A stretch of DNA of 64,000 bases, taken from NCBI GenBank assembly GCA_024233935.1, contig JACKOY010000002.1:248001-312000 (forward strand), given 5' to 3'. The stretch is from Spirochaetales bacterium. Lineage in GTDB: Bacteria > Spirochaetota > Leptospiria > Leptospirales > Leptonemataceae. Positions 42,762 through 51,511 of the stretch are shown here, one piece after another. The position numbers and the translations under genes were made by a program. The notes under the pieces are model-generated. The model ran no database searches and was not told where the DNA came from. It was given only the letters and a program-made list of their open reading frames with translations. Within the stretch, counting starts at the first letter, position 1. Each line of letters begins with the position of its first letter.

Positions 42762-42992
42762 ATGTCCGATCAAACAGATGTACAGACTCGTCCGGAATTC
42801 ACGCCGAGCATGAGCGTTGGTGAGGCAATGAAGTTGCATCCCGACGCGGGGCTCGTTTTCTCCAGCTACCACCTCGGCGGTTGTTCCCATTGCGCCATCA
42901 ACGAAATGGAAACGATTGAGCAGGTTTGTATGGGGTACGGTGTTCCGGTCGAGCAGTTGCTCGATAGCCTGAACAACCTGCTCGAAAACTGA
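42762..42992 (+). CDS. DUF1858 redox-disulfide protein
   Basis: 76 residues. Matches the DUF1858 domain often found with hybrid-cluster proteins: FTPSMSVGEAMKLHP, the redox motif LGGCSHC (Cys41, Cys44), then ETIEQVCMGYGV. The CxxC at the end of a loop suggests a disulfide or metal-binding role. It stands between queD (divergent) and pepA (convergent, eight bases away). Confidence 0.9.
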   Translation: MSDQTDVQTRPEFTPSMSVGEAMKLHPDAGLVFSSYHLGGCSHCAINEMETIEQVCMGYGVPVEQLLDSLNNLLEN

Positions 42993-42999
42993 CCGGGTC

Positions 43000-44733
43000 C
43001 TACTTTTTGCCTTCCCGAACCAGTTGTTCGAGGAATTCGTCCATGAGTCGCAGGCCCCACCCGGTGGCTCCCCGCCCCTGAGAACCCTGCCCCTTGGCGC
43101 GCCAGGCCACGCCGGCAATGTCCAGATGCGCCCAGGGCACTCCTTCGCCCACGAAGTCTGACAAAAAGCGCATCGCCGTGACCGTTCCTGCGGCGCGGCC
43201 GGCGATATTACGTAAATCGGCCACCTCAGATTTCAGTCCCCGGTGATACACCGACCAGTGTGGCAATCGCCAGAGCCTCTCCAACGAACGTCGGGATGCA
43301 ACGGTCAGCCGCCGGGCCAGGTCCTCCGAAGCGGTCATCAGTCCGGCCGCCTCATTTCCAAGAGCGATGATGCAGGCGCCGGTCAGCGTTGCAAAATCGA
43401 TCATGCAGAGCGGGTCATAATGGCTTGAGGCGTAGGCAAGCAGGTCACCGAGCACAAGGCGTCCTTCCGCGTCCGTGTTCTGCACTTCGACGGTCTTGCC
43501 ATTATAGGCCGTATACACATCGCCGGGTTTGATGGCGTTTCCATCGGGCATGTTTTCCGCTAATCCGAGCAAGCCGATCACATGCACCGGAAGTTTACGC
43601 CGGGCAGCCAGCACAACCGCGGCCAGGGTCAGAGCCGAGCCGCACATGTCGTACTTCATTTCGTGCATTTCCGGCGAAGGTTTGATCGAGATGCCGCCGG
43701 TGTCGAAAGTGATGCCTTTGCCGACCAGCACGACCGGCCTCGAAAGGCCCGCCTGGCGTGGCACATGCTCCACGATCAGCATGCGCGGTGGTATCGCCGA
43801 GCCCTTGCCCACAGCCACAATACCGCCACAACCCATTTTCTCCAGCTGTTCCATTGCGAACGAGCGAAACCGGAGCTTCGCGCCGAGAGCGATGCTCTTT
43901 GCGTGCGCTTCATAACTCTTTGGATTGAGATAGTTACCCGGCAAAGCCTCAATGAAGCGAGTCTCGTTGATCGCCTGCCCCAGGGCATTCCCGCGTTCGA
44001 TCGCCGCCTTGATATCTGCCGGCTTTGATTTTTTGCCGTGAATGCGGACAGAGATTTCGATCGGTTTCTTGTGTTTCGCCCGGGAATTCTCCCGGTCCTC
44101 ATCCGTGGATTTGAGAACCTCCATGTGATCGGACCCGATCCACAAGCAGCTCACGATCTGGGTGATGGCGTCTTCGAGATCATAAGGACCCACATAGTCG
44201 TGGGATTCGGTCTTTTGGTCCTTTGCCGGTTTCATTTTTGCGGCGCTTGCCTTTTTCCGTCCGGCCCGCGTCAAATCCAGTTTCAGACGCTCCTCGAATT
44301 CATGAGAGCCGCTGTTGTAGGACTGAATCGCGGCCTGCAAACTTCCCGAAAGATACACAACGATTGCCCGATCGCGTATGCGTCGTAACGTGTCGGCCAG
44401 GTGTCGGAAGAGCTCCGCAAGGCTTTCCGGGTGAAAATCGCCCGACTTGCCCAGTCCCCCCAACAGCAAGCCTTGCTCCGGCCGGGCGAGGACCTGCCCG
44501 GATTTTGCCCGAAAGAGTCCGGCATCGAGGACGTCCGGCAGTATCCGGGCGATAGCTTCGATGCCGACTTCTCGCGCCAGCGTTTCAGGATCATCGTCCG
44601 AAAAAATCGGAATCACGTACAGGGCCTGGTCTTTCGGCTCTCCGGTGGCGTGATGAATCGCAAAACGCGGCTCGGGCAATCGGAAGCCGGGCCCCGCTGT
44701 CCCGCTTCCGGATGCCTTCTTCTTAGTTGCCAT
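43000..44733 (-). CDS. pepA: Leucyl aminopeptidase, M17 family
   Basis: 577 residues, about 75 longer than E. coli PepA because of an insert near 170-190 rich in Lys. The catalytic domain carries VLVGKGITFDTGGISIKPS (metal Lys/Asp), MKYDMCG and the signature NTDAEGRLVLGD. The catalytic Arg follows in EGR. Cytoplasmic, hexameric, two-metal peptidase that releases N-terminal residues; may complete peptide or glutathione degradation. Overlaps the upstream bcp gene by 11 bases. Confidence 0.95.
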   Translation of the reverse strand: MATKKKASGSGTAGPGFRLPEPRFAIHHATGEPKDQALYVIPIFSDDDPETLAREVGIEAIARILPDVLDAGLFRAKSGQVLARPEQGLLLGGLGKSGDFHPESLAELFRHLADTLRRIRDRAIVVYLSGSLQAAIQSYNSGSHEFEERLKLDLTRAGRKKASAAKMKPAKDQKTESHDYVGPYDLEDAITQIVSCLWIGSDHMEVLKSTDEDRENSRAKHKKPIEISVRIHGKKSKPADIKAAIERGNALGQAINETRFIEALPGNYLNPKSYEAHAKSIALGAKLRFRSFAMEQLEKMGCGGIVAVGKGSAIPPRMLIVEHVPRQAGLSRPVVLVGKGITFDTGGISIKPSPEMHEMKYDMCGSALTLAAVVLAARRKLPVHVIGLLGLAENMPDGNAIKPGDVYTAYNGKTVEVQNTDAEGRLVLGDLLAYASSHYDPLCMIDFATLTGACIIALGNEAAGLMTASEDLARRLTVASRRSLERLWRLPHWSVYHRGLKSEVADLRNIAGRAAGTVTAMRFLSDFVGEGVPWAHLDIAGVAWRAKGQGSQGRGATGWGLRLMDEFLEQLVREGKK

Positions 44734-45202
44734 CGGACTTCAGATCTCCGAGAATCTGCTCGGTGTGGCCGTCCACCTTCACTTTGTCGTACACCCGCCG
44801 GACGCGCAGTTCGGGATCCAGAATGAAGGTCGTCCGGGTGATTCCCATATAAGACTTACCGTAAAGTTTCTTTTCGCCATACACTCCGCAGGCCTCCGCC
44901 AGAGCATGCTCCTCGTCCGCAATCAATGGAAAATTTAGGTTCTGCTTTTCGGTAAACGATTGGTGGGAACGCACCGAATCGGTAGAAACACCCACCAGAC
45001 CATAGCCCAGTTTCTTGAGCCGGGCATGGTTATCCCGGAAGCTGCACGCTTCCTTCGTGCAGCCTGGAGTGTTGTCCCTCGGATAGAAATAAAGAATCAG
45101 GCCTTCAGGGCCCGCAAGCGCGCTCAGCTTCTTTTTGCTGCCGTCGGTAATCGAGACCGTGCGATCGCGCAGCTTTTTTCCGGGTTGCAGTGCCTCTGCC
45201 AA
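44723..45202 (-). CDS. bcp: Thiol peroxidase of the BCP/PrxQ type
   Basis: 159 residues if translation starts at the TTG at 45202, which has GGAGG eight bases before it and gives the family length. A longer frame to 45352 overlaps the DUF2203 gene. Motif LYFYPRDNTPGCTKEACSF with peroxidatic and resolving Cys five apart, as in 2-Cys atypical BCP, then GVSTDSVRSHQSF and TRTTFILDP. Reduces hydroperoxides with thioredoxin; trxB is encoded 500 bases away on the other strand. Confidence 0.93.
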   Translation of the reverse strand: MAEALQPGKKLRDRTVSITDGSKKKLSALAGPEGLILYFYPRDNTPGCTKEACSFRDNHARLKKLGYGLVGVSTDSVRSHQSFTEKQNLNFPLIADEEHALAEACGVYGEKKLYGKSYMGITRTTFILDPELRVRRVYDKVKVDGHTEQILGDLKSDGN

Positions 45203-45230
45203 TGCTCTATCCTCCAGGTTATTCGATACG

Positions 45231-45590
45231 TTACGAGGGTTGATCTTCGGTTGTAATGCGTTTCCGGGCCGCAAAGCCGCCTTCGTAGCTGTGTTCATAC
45301 AAGAGATCGCTTTCTCCATACTGCCAGCAGTAGTATCCCCGGCCGTTGTCAAAATCCACGAGCCACAGCTGCTTCACTTCCGCCCCCATGGATTGCACTG
45401 CCTCGACCCACTGCGTGAGCACTCGTTCGAGTTCGTCTTCAAGACCCTCCTGCTCATTTTCAGGTCGGATCCCTTTGGTCAGGTGCTGCTGCAACTGTCG
45501 GCTCCGCTCGTGAGCGTGTTCCGTGATCTCAATGATCCCGGGGAGTGCGGCCCGGGCTTCGTCCAGCGTCCACTTGCGCGTCGGCAACAT
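45231..45590 (-). CDS. DUF2203 family protein
   Basis: 119 residues. Pattern of DUF2203: starts WTLDEARAALPGI, continues through a helical hairpin to V-QSMGAEVKQLWLVDFDNGRGYYCWQYGES and ends with a short charged tail. Function unknown; the W-CW-x-GE end is invariant in the family. First gene of a set with bcp and pepA (28-base gap to bcp). Confidence 0.85.
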   Translation of the reverse strand: MLPTRKWTLDEARAALPGIIEITEHAHERSRQLQQHLTKGIRPENEQEGLEDELERVLTQWVEAVQSMGAEVKQLWLVDFDNGRGYYCWQYGESDLLYEHSYEGGFAARKRITTEDQPS

Positions 45591-45727
45591 AGGGGCAGCC
45601 TCTTCTCCCCGCCCAAAATCGGAAAGGTGAAATCCTGTGGCCGTAAAAAAATGGACCGGAGCAATTGGTTCTCATTGTTTGGTTTCGGCGACTTGCCATA
45701 TCGCGCTTCGAGGCGCTTCTTCCAACC

Positions 45728-46711
45728 ATGACATCCAGTTCCAAAAACCCGGTTCGCTCCGTCGTCATCGTGGGCAGCGGCCCTGCGGGCCACACGGCGG
45801 CCATCTATGCTGCGCGCGCCAATCTTTCCCCGGTGCTTTATGAGGGTTTTATGGCGGGTGGTGTCGCGGCCGGCGGTCAGCTGACCACCACAACCGACGT
45901 GGAGAATTTTCCGGGCTTTCCCGAGGGCGTTAGCGGCCCCGCCATGATGGACCTGTTCCGGGCCCAGTCGGTCCGCTTTGGCACAACGATACATACCGAA
46001 ACCATATCGCGCGTGGACCTCAGCCAGAGGCCTTTCTTGTTGTGGCGGGAGGGCTACGAAAGCGAAGAGCCCGTGCGGGCCCACAGCCTGATCATTGCGA
46101 CCGGCGCCACGGCCAAGCGCATGAATTTGCCGGGCGAGGAGACCTACTGGCAAAAAGGCATCTCCGCCTGCGCCGTATGCGATGGGGCATTGCCTATATT
46201 TCGAAACGTTCCACTCGCGGTGATCGGAGGCGGCGATTCTGCCTGTGAAGAGGCGAGCTTTCTTACGAAGTACGGTTCCAAAGTCTACATGATTCATCGG
46301 CGAGACGAATTGCGTGCGTCATCAATCATGCAGGAGCGGGTGAAGAAGAACGAACGCATCGAAATTCTCTGGAATACAATCCCCAAAACAGCGCACGGGG
46401 ATGACTCGAAGCTGAACGCCCTGGAAGTGGAAAGCACTACGACCGGTGAACGCCAGAAGCTGGAAGTGAGCGGGCTTTTTTATGCAATCGGTCACAAACC
46501 CAATACCGATCCGTTCGTAGGACAGCTGGAGCTACACGACGACGGATATATCAAAGTCCAGCCCGGAACCACTCTTACCAGTGTGGAGGGTGTATTTGCC
46601 GCTGGCGACGTGCAGGACAAGCGCTACCGCCAGGCTGTCACGGCCGCCGGTTCGGGTTGCATGGCCGCGCTCGACGCCGAGCACTGGCTTTCGGCGAACG
46701 CTTTGATCTGA
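45728..46711 (+). CDS. trxB: Thioredoxin reductase
   Basis: 327 residues from the ATG at 45728. FAD motif IVGSGPAGHTAAIYAARANL, the linker GGQLTTTTDVENFPGFP, redox-active CAVCDG (about 148-153), NADPH motif VIGGGDSACEEASFL and the final GVFAAGDVQDKRYRQAVTAAGSGC, as usual. Reduces thioredoxin with NADPH. Divergent from the bcp set, which suggests shared oxidative-stress use. Confidence 0.97.
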   Translation: MTSSSKNPVRSVVIVGSGPAGHTAAIYAARANLSPVLYEGFMAGGVAAGGQLTTTTDVENFPGFPEGVSGPAMMDLFRAQSVRFGTTIHTETISRVDLSQRPFLLWREGYESEEPVRAHSLIIATGATAKRMNLPGEETYWQKGISACAVCDGALPIFRNVPLAVIGGGDSACEEASFLTKYGSKVYMIHRRDELRASSIMQERVKKNERIEILWNTIPKTAHGDDSKLNALEVESTTTGERQKLEVSGLFYAIGHKPNTDPFVGQLELHDDGYIKVQPGTTLTSVEGVFAAGDVQDKRYRQAVTAAGSGCMAALDAEHWLSANALI

Positions 46712-46772
46712 GCTTGCGCGTCAGTACCCCGTTGTAACTCAGGAATCTCGATCGCCGCGTACCGCCCACGTC

Positions 46773-46781
46773 TTATCCACT
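46773..46781 (+). promoter_or_regulatory. Single DnaA-box-like site
   Basis: TTATCCACT differs from the DnaA box TTATCCACA at the last base. It lies about 190 bases before the dnaA homologue, where an autoregulatory box would be expected. No second box was seen nearby, so an origin is not indicated. Confidence 0.35.
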
Positions 46782-46867
46782 AAAAAGTATCCTGGAGCGG
46801 GCCGAAAGCGCGGGGAACGCTTGCCGTACCGTGCTGCGTCATGAATGGTCGTACTTCGATTTTTCCT

Positions 46868-46880
46868 CATGCGACATAAT
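46868..46880 (+). promoter_or_regulatory. CATGCGACATAAT motif before the dnaA homologue
   Basis: Identical to 35335-35347 in the nrdJ leader. It lies 84 bases before the ATG. CATAAT may act as a -10 element. Confidence 0.4.
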
Positions 46881-46963
46881 ATTGTTAGACTTTTGATCTG
46901 CTCTTTGCGGGATCCCGCTGGCGGAGTCGCAAACAAGCGTGCCTGGAGTACACAAGTCAGAGC

Positions 46964-48322
46964 ATGTCACCTCGGGAAGCAGAAGAACTTATGACGGCAC
47001 TTCCTTCCAAACGACCGGAACCCGAGTACGCTCTATTGCTCAAAGAAGAGCTACGCGCAAAAATGCCCACCGCCTTCTTCCGGGCGTTTATTGAACCGCT
47101 TACTGTAACCCATTCCGGCGAAGAGACTCTGGAATTGATCGCCCCGGACTCCTCCATTGCGGCGCACGTGGAGTCGCGCTATCGACATTTGATTGAAGAG
47201 GCCCTGCAGCGTCTGGAATTTCGCGGGCAGATGAGCCTGCGTGCCGGATTCAAAGAAAGCAAAGCGTCCCAAAGAGCAGAGCAAAGCGTGCTGGTGCCGG
47301 CAGGAGCTTCGCCGGCCTCCCCGCAGGAAACGCAGGGCACACTGCCAGTCGGCTTCGTGCCCTGCCCCGCCAATCGTGACCGCATCGAACAGCTTTGCCG
47401 GGGTGAATTCAAGGGGCCGGTGCTTCTTGTGGGCCAGGAAGGATGCGGCAAGACGCTCCTGGCACGCGCCCTCGTAGAGCAAGATCGCGCGGGCAAGCGT
47501 CGTGGGCTATTTTTGACTCTGGAGACCTACCTAACCGAATTCAGTCTGGCCTGCCGGAAGAAGGACACGATCAGCTGGAGAACCCGGCTGCGTTCTCACG
47601 ACGCGATTGCCGTTGACGATGTGCATTACCTCAAGGCCCAGGCCCTGCGCGGTCAGGAAGAGCTGCGCAACCTCATAGATGACTGTGAACAGCAGGGTCG
47701 GCCATTGATTCTTTGCTCGAGTGTGCATCCACAACAGCTGAGTCTTCTCCCTGATCTGCTATCGCGTCTGAATGCCATTCCCATGATTGAGCTGTTGTAT
47801 CCCGATCAGGCCGGCCGGGAGCAAATTCTCGAAGCCGAACTTTCCAAACAGGGCCTCAAATTGCCGCCCGCTCAGGTTTCGTTTCTGGCGAAACGCATCT
47901 CGCGGGACATGCGCCGCCTGAAGTCTGCGGCCATGCGTCTGGTTGGGCGACAGTCCCAGATCCAACGCAGCCTGTCTGAATCCGAACTGCGGGACCTATC
48001 GGCCGATCTGTTTACGCATTCCCGTTCCCTGCGACCGGCTGAGATTCTGGAAGCAGTGGCGGCTTTCTATGGCATGACGGTGGACTCCATTCGGGGGGCC
48101 GCCCGGGACCGGGAGTATGCGCTCGCGCGGCACCTGGCAGCCTTTATTGCGCTCGAATACGGGGGCATGACCCAGAAGGAAGCCGCCACAATGATCGGGC
48201 GCAAAGAGCACGGCAGCGTAGCCCATGCGCGCCGAAAGATCGAACGGCTTATGGACCAGGACCTTTTCTTCCGACGCCAGGTCGAGCGTATGATCGACGG
48301 CCTGCATCACAAAGAGACATAA
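46964..48322 (+). CDS. dnaA: DnaA-type replication initiator or paralogue
   Basis: 452 residues. DnaA domain I at about 20-75 (LLKEELRAKMPTAFFRAFIEPL, split by a turn), a variable linker, AAA+ domain with Walker A GQEGCGKT (about 152-159), Walker B DAIAVDDVHYL (about 210-220), and a C-terminal HTH: AVAAFYGMTVDSIRGAARDREYALARH and the signature GRKEHGSVAHARRKIE (standard GGRDHTTVLHA). All domains are present, but motifs are unusually diverged, and dnaN, recF or gyrB are not nearby. It is either this lineage's DnaA at a relocated site or a paralogue. The ATG at 46991 is a possible alternative start. Confidence 0.85.
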   Translation: MSPREAEELMTALPSKRPEPEYALLLKEELRAKMPTAFFRAFIEPLTVTHSGEETLELIAPDSSIAAHVESRYRHLIEEALQRLEFRGQMSLRAGFKESKASQRAEQSVLVPAGASPASPQETQGTLPVGFVPCPANRDRIEQLCRGEFKGPVLLVGQEGCGKTLLARALVEQDRAGKRRGLFLTLETYLTEFSLACRKKDTISWRTRLRSHDAIAVDDVHYLKAQALRGQEELRNLIDDCEQQGRPLILCSSVHPQQLSLLPDLLSRLNAIPMIELLYPDQAGREQILEAELSKQGLKLPPAQVSFLAKRISRDMRRLKSAAMRLVGRQSQIQRSLSESELRDLSADLFTHSRSLRPAEILEAVAAFYGMTVDSIRGAARDREYALARHLAAFIALEYGGMTQKEAATMIGRKEHGSVAHARRKIERLMDQDLFFRRQVERMIDGLHHKET

Positions 48323-48437
48323 TCACGCGGCCGCCAGGCAGAAAAAACGCCAAAAATTGCAGACATCGGCGCCCGGTATGGACAATTTCCGGTCAGGACC
48401 ATCCAGACCGTATGCAGAAATACCGTAATATTAGTAA

Positions 48438-48457
48438 CGGCCCGCCCGGGCGGGCCG
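48438..48457. repeat. Perfect 20-base GC palindrome before the YwqK-type gene
   Basis: GGCCCGCCCGGGCGGGCC at 48439-48456, extended by one C-G pair on each side. It ends 26 bases before the next start codon, so in the mRNA it would fold close to the ribosome-binding site, or in DNA serve as a protein site. The segment 48323-48437 is otherwise without features that I recognise. Confidence 0.55.
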
Positions 48458-48483
48458 GAATCCTCGAGCAGGGAACGGAGTCC

Positions 48484-49293
48484 ATGCTTGCAACACTATT
48501 CAGACCGAACCAAATGATCGGGCGATGGCTCGTAATCGTCTTTGTCCTGGCCCCGCTGGGAGCCGTGGAAGCCGAAGTAGCCCGGCCGGCCGGCGTAGCC
48601 TCAAGCGCCCAATATCTGGAGGCCGCCAGGGTCTGGGTCCTGGAAGCCGGCGGTCAACAGACAGTCTGGTACCAGGATGGTACAAAGAAGGCCGAAGGCA
48701 GCATGGCAAACGGGCAGCGGCAGGGTTCCTGGGTCTTCTACTACGCCAACGGGAACAAGAAGGCCGAAGGCGCCTACGAGGCCAACCTGCGCCAGGGCCA
48801 CTGGAAAAACTACACCGCGACCGGGCGACTGCTCTCGGAAGGGGATTACCGGAACAATTTGCGCGAGGGTGAATGGGTGTTTTATTATCCCGGTGGCCAG
48901 GTGGAAACCCGGGGTCATTTTCAGTCCGGACAACGCCACGGGGCCTGGATCAACTACTACGAAACTGGACAGATCTTTTATCAGGGTCAGTACGCCAACG
49001 GCAAGGCCAGCGGCGCCTGGGTGTACTACTACGCCGGCGGCCAGCTTTACCAACGCGGTACGTTTCAGAACGATGTACGCGTCGGGGCCTGGAACATTTG
49101 CATTCAGCCCAATGGCCCCTGCGGCACGGAAACCTATGAGGTTGTGCGTGTGCCACCGCTCGCCAATATCGCCCCGTCGGGTAGCACGATCCGTACGCCG
49201 ACAAATACCAGCGATCCGGGCGCCATTCTGGACGCCCTGGAAAATGGTGGGGTACCGGACGACGTTCCGGCCTCGCTGAATAACGGCTGGTAA
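48484..49293 (+). CDS. Exported YwqK/MORN-type repeat protein
   Basis: 269 residues from the ATG at 48484, with GGAG five bases before. Signal peptide (WLVIVFVLAPLGAVEA-E). Five repeats of about 23 residues at 60-190: YQDGTKKAEGSMANGQRQGSW, VFYYANGNKKAEGAYEANL, YTATGRLLSEGDYRNNLREG, YYPGGQVETRGHFQSGQRHG and YYETGQIFYQGQYANGKASG, each abbreviated here. This is the toxin-antitoxin YwqK/MORN_2 pattern. The tail is low-complexity. Probably periplasmic, possibly peptidoglycan or surface-associated; the antitoxin label of the family is not supported here. Confidence 0.82.
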   Translation: MLATLFRPNQMIGRWLVIVFVLAPLGAVEAEVARPAGVASSAQYLEAARVWVLEAGGQQTVWYQDGTKKAEGSMANGQRQGSWVFYYANGNKKAEGAYEANLRQGHWKNYTATGRLLSEGDYRNNLREGEWVFYYPGGQVETRGHFQSGQRHGAWINYYETGQIFYQGQYANGKASGAWVYYYAGGQLYQRGTFQNDVRVGAWNICIQPNGPCGTETYEVVRVPPLANIAPSGSTIRTPTNTSDPGAILDALENGGVPDDVPASLNNGW

Positions 49294-49297
49294 TCGA

Positions 49298-49585
49298 CTA
49301 CGGCTGCGCCCGATCGCGGCACTCGTAGTGTCGTACCGGGCGGCCGTCCTCTTCGAAGGCCAGCACCTGGACCAGCTCCCGCCCTTGCGCCAGGCACCGC
49401 TGGCAGACGAAGGGCGCCGGCGTGATCCAGCAAAAGCGAGCGTCCCGCAGGTCGTAGGGTCGCACGATCACCGGGGTCAGAAATAACCAGGCCAGCGCCG
49501 CAAGCAGGGAGCGCGCTTTTTGTTTGCCACCCCTTCCCCGGACCCGATGCTGGCCCCGCCGATGGAGTTTCCGGACTTCCCTCAT
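49298..49585 (-). CDS. Possible small membrane-anchored CxxC protein
   Basis: 95 residues from the ATG at 49585. A basic N-terminus, one hydrophobic segment (SLLAALAWLFLTPVIV, about 26-41), then a short domain with CWITPAPFVCQRC and YECRD. The start overlaps pyrB by 24 bases in opposite direction; a later GTG start would avoid this. No family recognised and no ribosome-binding site, so this may be spurious. Confidence 0.4.
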   Translation of the reverse strand: MREVRKLHRRGQHRVRGRGGKQKARSLLAALAWLFLTPVIVRPYDLRDARFCWITPAPFVCQRCLAQGRELVQVLAFEEDGRPVRHYECRDRAQP

Positions 49586-50518
49586 ACTAATATTCTCGAC
49601 GCAGATCAGTTTTCTCGAAAGGACCTGGAAGTTATCCTCGAACAAACCGGGAAAATGGAACAGCTTGAGCAGGCCAGGCGCGCCTTTGGCCTTTTGGAAG
49701 GCCGTATCCTGGCCTCGTTGTTCTTCGAATCATCCACCCGTACTCGACTGAGCTTCGAAACGGCCATGAACCGCCTGGGCGGGCGGGTCATTTCCACGGT
49801 CGGCTTTCAGTTCAGCTCCATCAGCAAGGGCGAAACGCTTTACGACACCATGAAGATGATCGAGGCCTACGCAGATATCGCCGTGATTCGTCACCCGGTT
49901 GAGGGCTCGAGCCGCATTGCTTCGGCGGCCGTGCAGATGCCGGTAATCAATGCGGGCGACGGAAGCGGACAGCACCCCACCCAGGCCCTGCTCGATCTGT
50001 ATACCATGTTCAAGGAGAGGGGCGGCGTCGACGGACTGCGGGTTGCTTTCGTCGGCGATCTGAAGTTCGGTCGCACCATTCACAGCCTCATCAAGCTCCT
50101 CCAGCACTATGACGTGGAGATGGTGCTGATTTCTCCGGTGGATCTGGCGTTGCCCGAATCCTATCGCAAGGAGTTGCGGAAAAAGAACAAAGTATTTGAA
50201 GAGACCGAGGATACAAAGGCCCTGTGGGACTGCGACGTTGCGTATGTGACCCGCATCCAGGAAGAACGGTTTGTCGATCGATCCGAGTTTGAGCGCCTGA
50301 AGAACAGTTATTCCATCAATCGGGCCTTTGTGATGGCTTCGCGGAAAAGTACGCTGATCATGCACCCCCTGCCCCGGGTCCAGGAACTGAGTACCGATGT
50401 GGACGACCTGCCCAACGCCGCTTATTTTCGCATGGCGCACTACGGTGTGCTGGTTCGCATGGCCCTGCTCACACTCTGCCTGCGGGTGCCGCTTCCGCCC
50501 CTGACGCCGACGCTCTAG
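49562..50518 (+). CDS. pyrB: Aspartate carbamoyltransferase, catalytic chain
   Basis: 318 residues from the ATG at 49562; ATGs at 49547 and a TTG at 49520 are alternatives and none has a good site. Carbamoyl-phosphate motif FFESSTRTRLSFE, then SISKGETLYDT, IRHPVEGSS, GSGQHPTQALLD, VGDLKFGRT and HPLPRVQELSTDVD: aspartate, not ornithine, transferase. Second step of pyrimidine synthesis. No pyrI or pyrC next to it. Confidence 0.95.
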   Translation: MEFPDFPHTNILDADQFSRKDLEVILEQTGKMEQLEQARRAFGLLEGRILASLFFESSTRTRLSFETAMNRLGGRVISTVGFQFSSISKGETLYDTMKMIEAYADIAVIRHPVEGSSRIASAAVQMPVINAGDGSGQHPTQALLDLYTMFKERGGVDGLRVAFVGDLKFGRTIHSLIKLLQHYDVEMVLISPVDLALPESYRKELRKKNKVFEETEDTKALWDCDVAYVTRIQEERFVDRSEFERLKNSYSINRAFVMASRKSTLIMHPLPRVQELSTDVDDLPNAAYFRMAHYGVLVRMALLTLCLRVPLPPLTPTL

Positions 50519-50538
50519 AAGCCCGACGCCGCCGTCCG

Positions 50539-51402
50539 TCACTGACCGAGCGCACGAATCAAGTCTTCGCGCGAGACCGGCTCTCCACGCTGCACGCGTT
50601 GCAACACTTCCTCACGACTCAGCACCCGACTGCGTTCCGCGCCCGGGTCAAAGTTCGGCAGTACGACGATCTGGCCGATGGTCGGCGCCCCCTCAAGAAC
50701 CGTGGCCTCAACCATCTCGCCGCGAGCGCTCTCCGAACGGATGCGGCCGGTCGTATGGCCATCGGACCAAACGATGCGACCTTCCCCCACAGCGGCCATC
50801 ACCGGGCTGAAGGTAACAAAGGTCAGGCGCTGTCCCGAACCAACCGGCTCCGCATCAGCCACGTAGCCAATATCCAGCTCTGTTACCGGCCCCCCGGCCA
50901 TCGCGGCGCGTCGGAACCGGTACTCATCACCGGTCAACTGTGAGCCATCGGGTTCGATCTGAAAGAGGTCGAAGTCGTTGTCGGTTTCAAAACTGCGCTC
51001 AATGACCAGGTCACCGTATGTTCCCAGCGGCCAGTAGCTCTGATCGCTTTCGTTGCTTTGATCCCGGCGGGCGGCCGTGAAACGAGAACTGACCATTAAC
51101 GCTTCGGTCGCGGAAGTCTTCACGAACCCATCGCGTCGAATGATGTAGATTCGCTTTCCGCTGACCAGAAGCTCCCGTTTTATGATCTGATAGTAAACAA
51201 AGCGGTACGGATAGCCTTCACGCCCAGGAGAGCTGACAAAGAGCAGGCGTGTGGTTTGGGAGTCCTCCTCCTCATCGCCCTCGACGCCAACCCACAGGCC
51301 CTCAATCTCGACTGCAGGCGCAGCCGGCGGATTCTGCAATTGCAGGGCGCAGGCCGCCAGCAGGAACACGGGCAACAGAAGCAGGCGAAGACAAAGGCGC
51401 AT
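50539..51402 (-). CDS. Lipoprotein of unknown function
   Basis: 287 residues from the ATG at 51402. Lipobox LLAAC (Cys18). After a Pro/Ala-rich linker the mature domain begins IEGLWVGVEGDEEEDSQTTRLLFV, has a strand-rich middle (YRFVYYQIIKRELLVSGKRIYIIRRDGF) and ends in a short helical segment SREEVLQRVQRGEPVSREDLIRAL. That end resembles a repeat of EEVLQRV-GEPVSREDL helices. No family recognised. Divergent from the hydrolase gene. Confidence 0.7.
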   Translation of the reverse strand: MRLCLRLLLLPVFLLAACALQLQNPPAAPAVEIEGLWVGVEGDEEEDSQTTRLLFVSSPGREGYPYRFVYYQIIKRELLVSGKRIYIIRRDGFVKTSATEALMVSSRFTAARRDQSNESDQSYWPLGTYGDLVIERSFETDNDFDLFQIEPDGSQLTGDEYRFRRAAMAGGPVTELDIGYVADAEPVGSGQRLTFVTFSPVMAAVGEGRIVWSDGHTTGRIRSESARGEMVEATVLEGAPTIGQIVVLPNFDPGAERSRVLSREEVLQRVQRGEPVSREDLIRALGQ

Positions 51403-51511
51403 ACGCCTATGCAAACCCTGTCCTCCAGGGGCCAAGCAGAAATCCCTCCGATACGCTTTGGGGCTGGTTTTTTCGGTTTGCACGGGAGAGAGCGAGCAGG
51501 AGGCTCTTCTT

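Noticed and set aside
42645..43118. N-terminal extension of queD
   Set aside because: It is antisense to the well-supported DUF1858 gene, and the protein family starts at the ATG at 42644.
46712..46963. Chromosomal origin next to the dnaA homologue
   Set aside because: Only one imperfect DnaA box and no AT-rich unwinding region or dnaN neighbour.
48484..49293. Toxin-antitoxin role for the YwqK-type protein
   Set aside because: The family label mentions antitoxin, but this protein has a signal peptide and no toxin gene is next to it.
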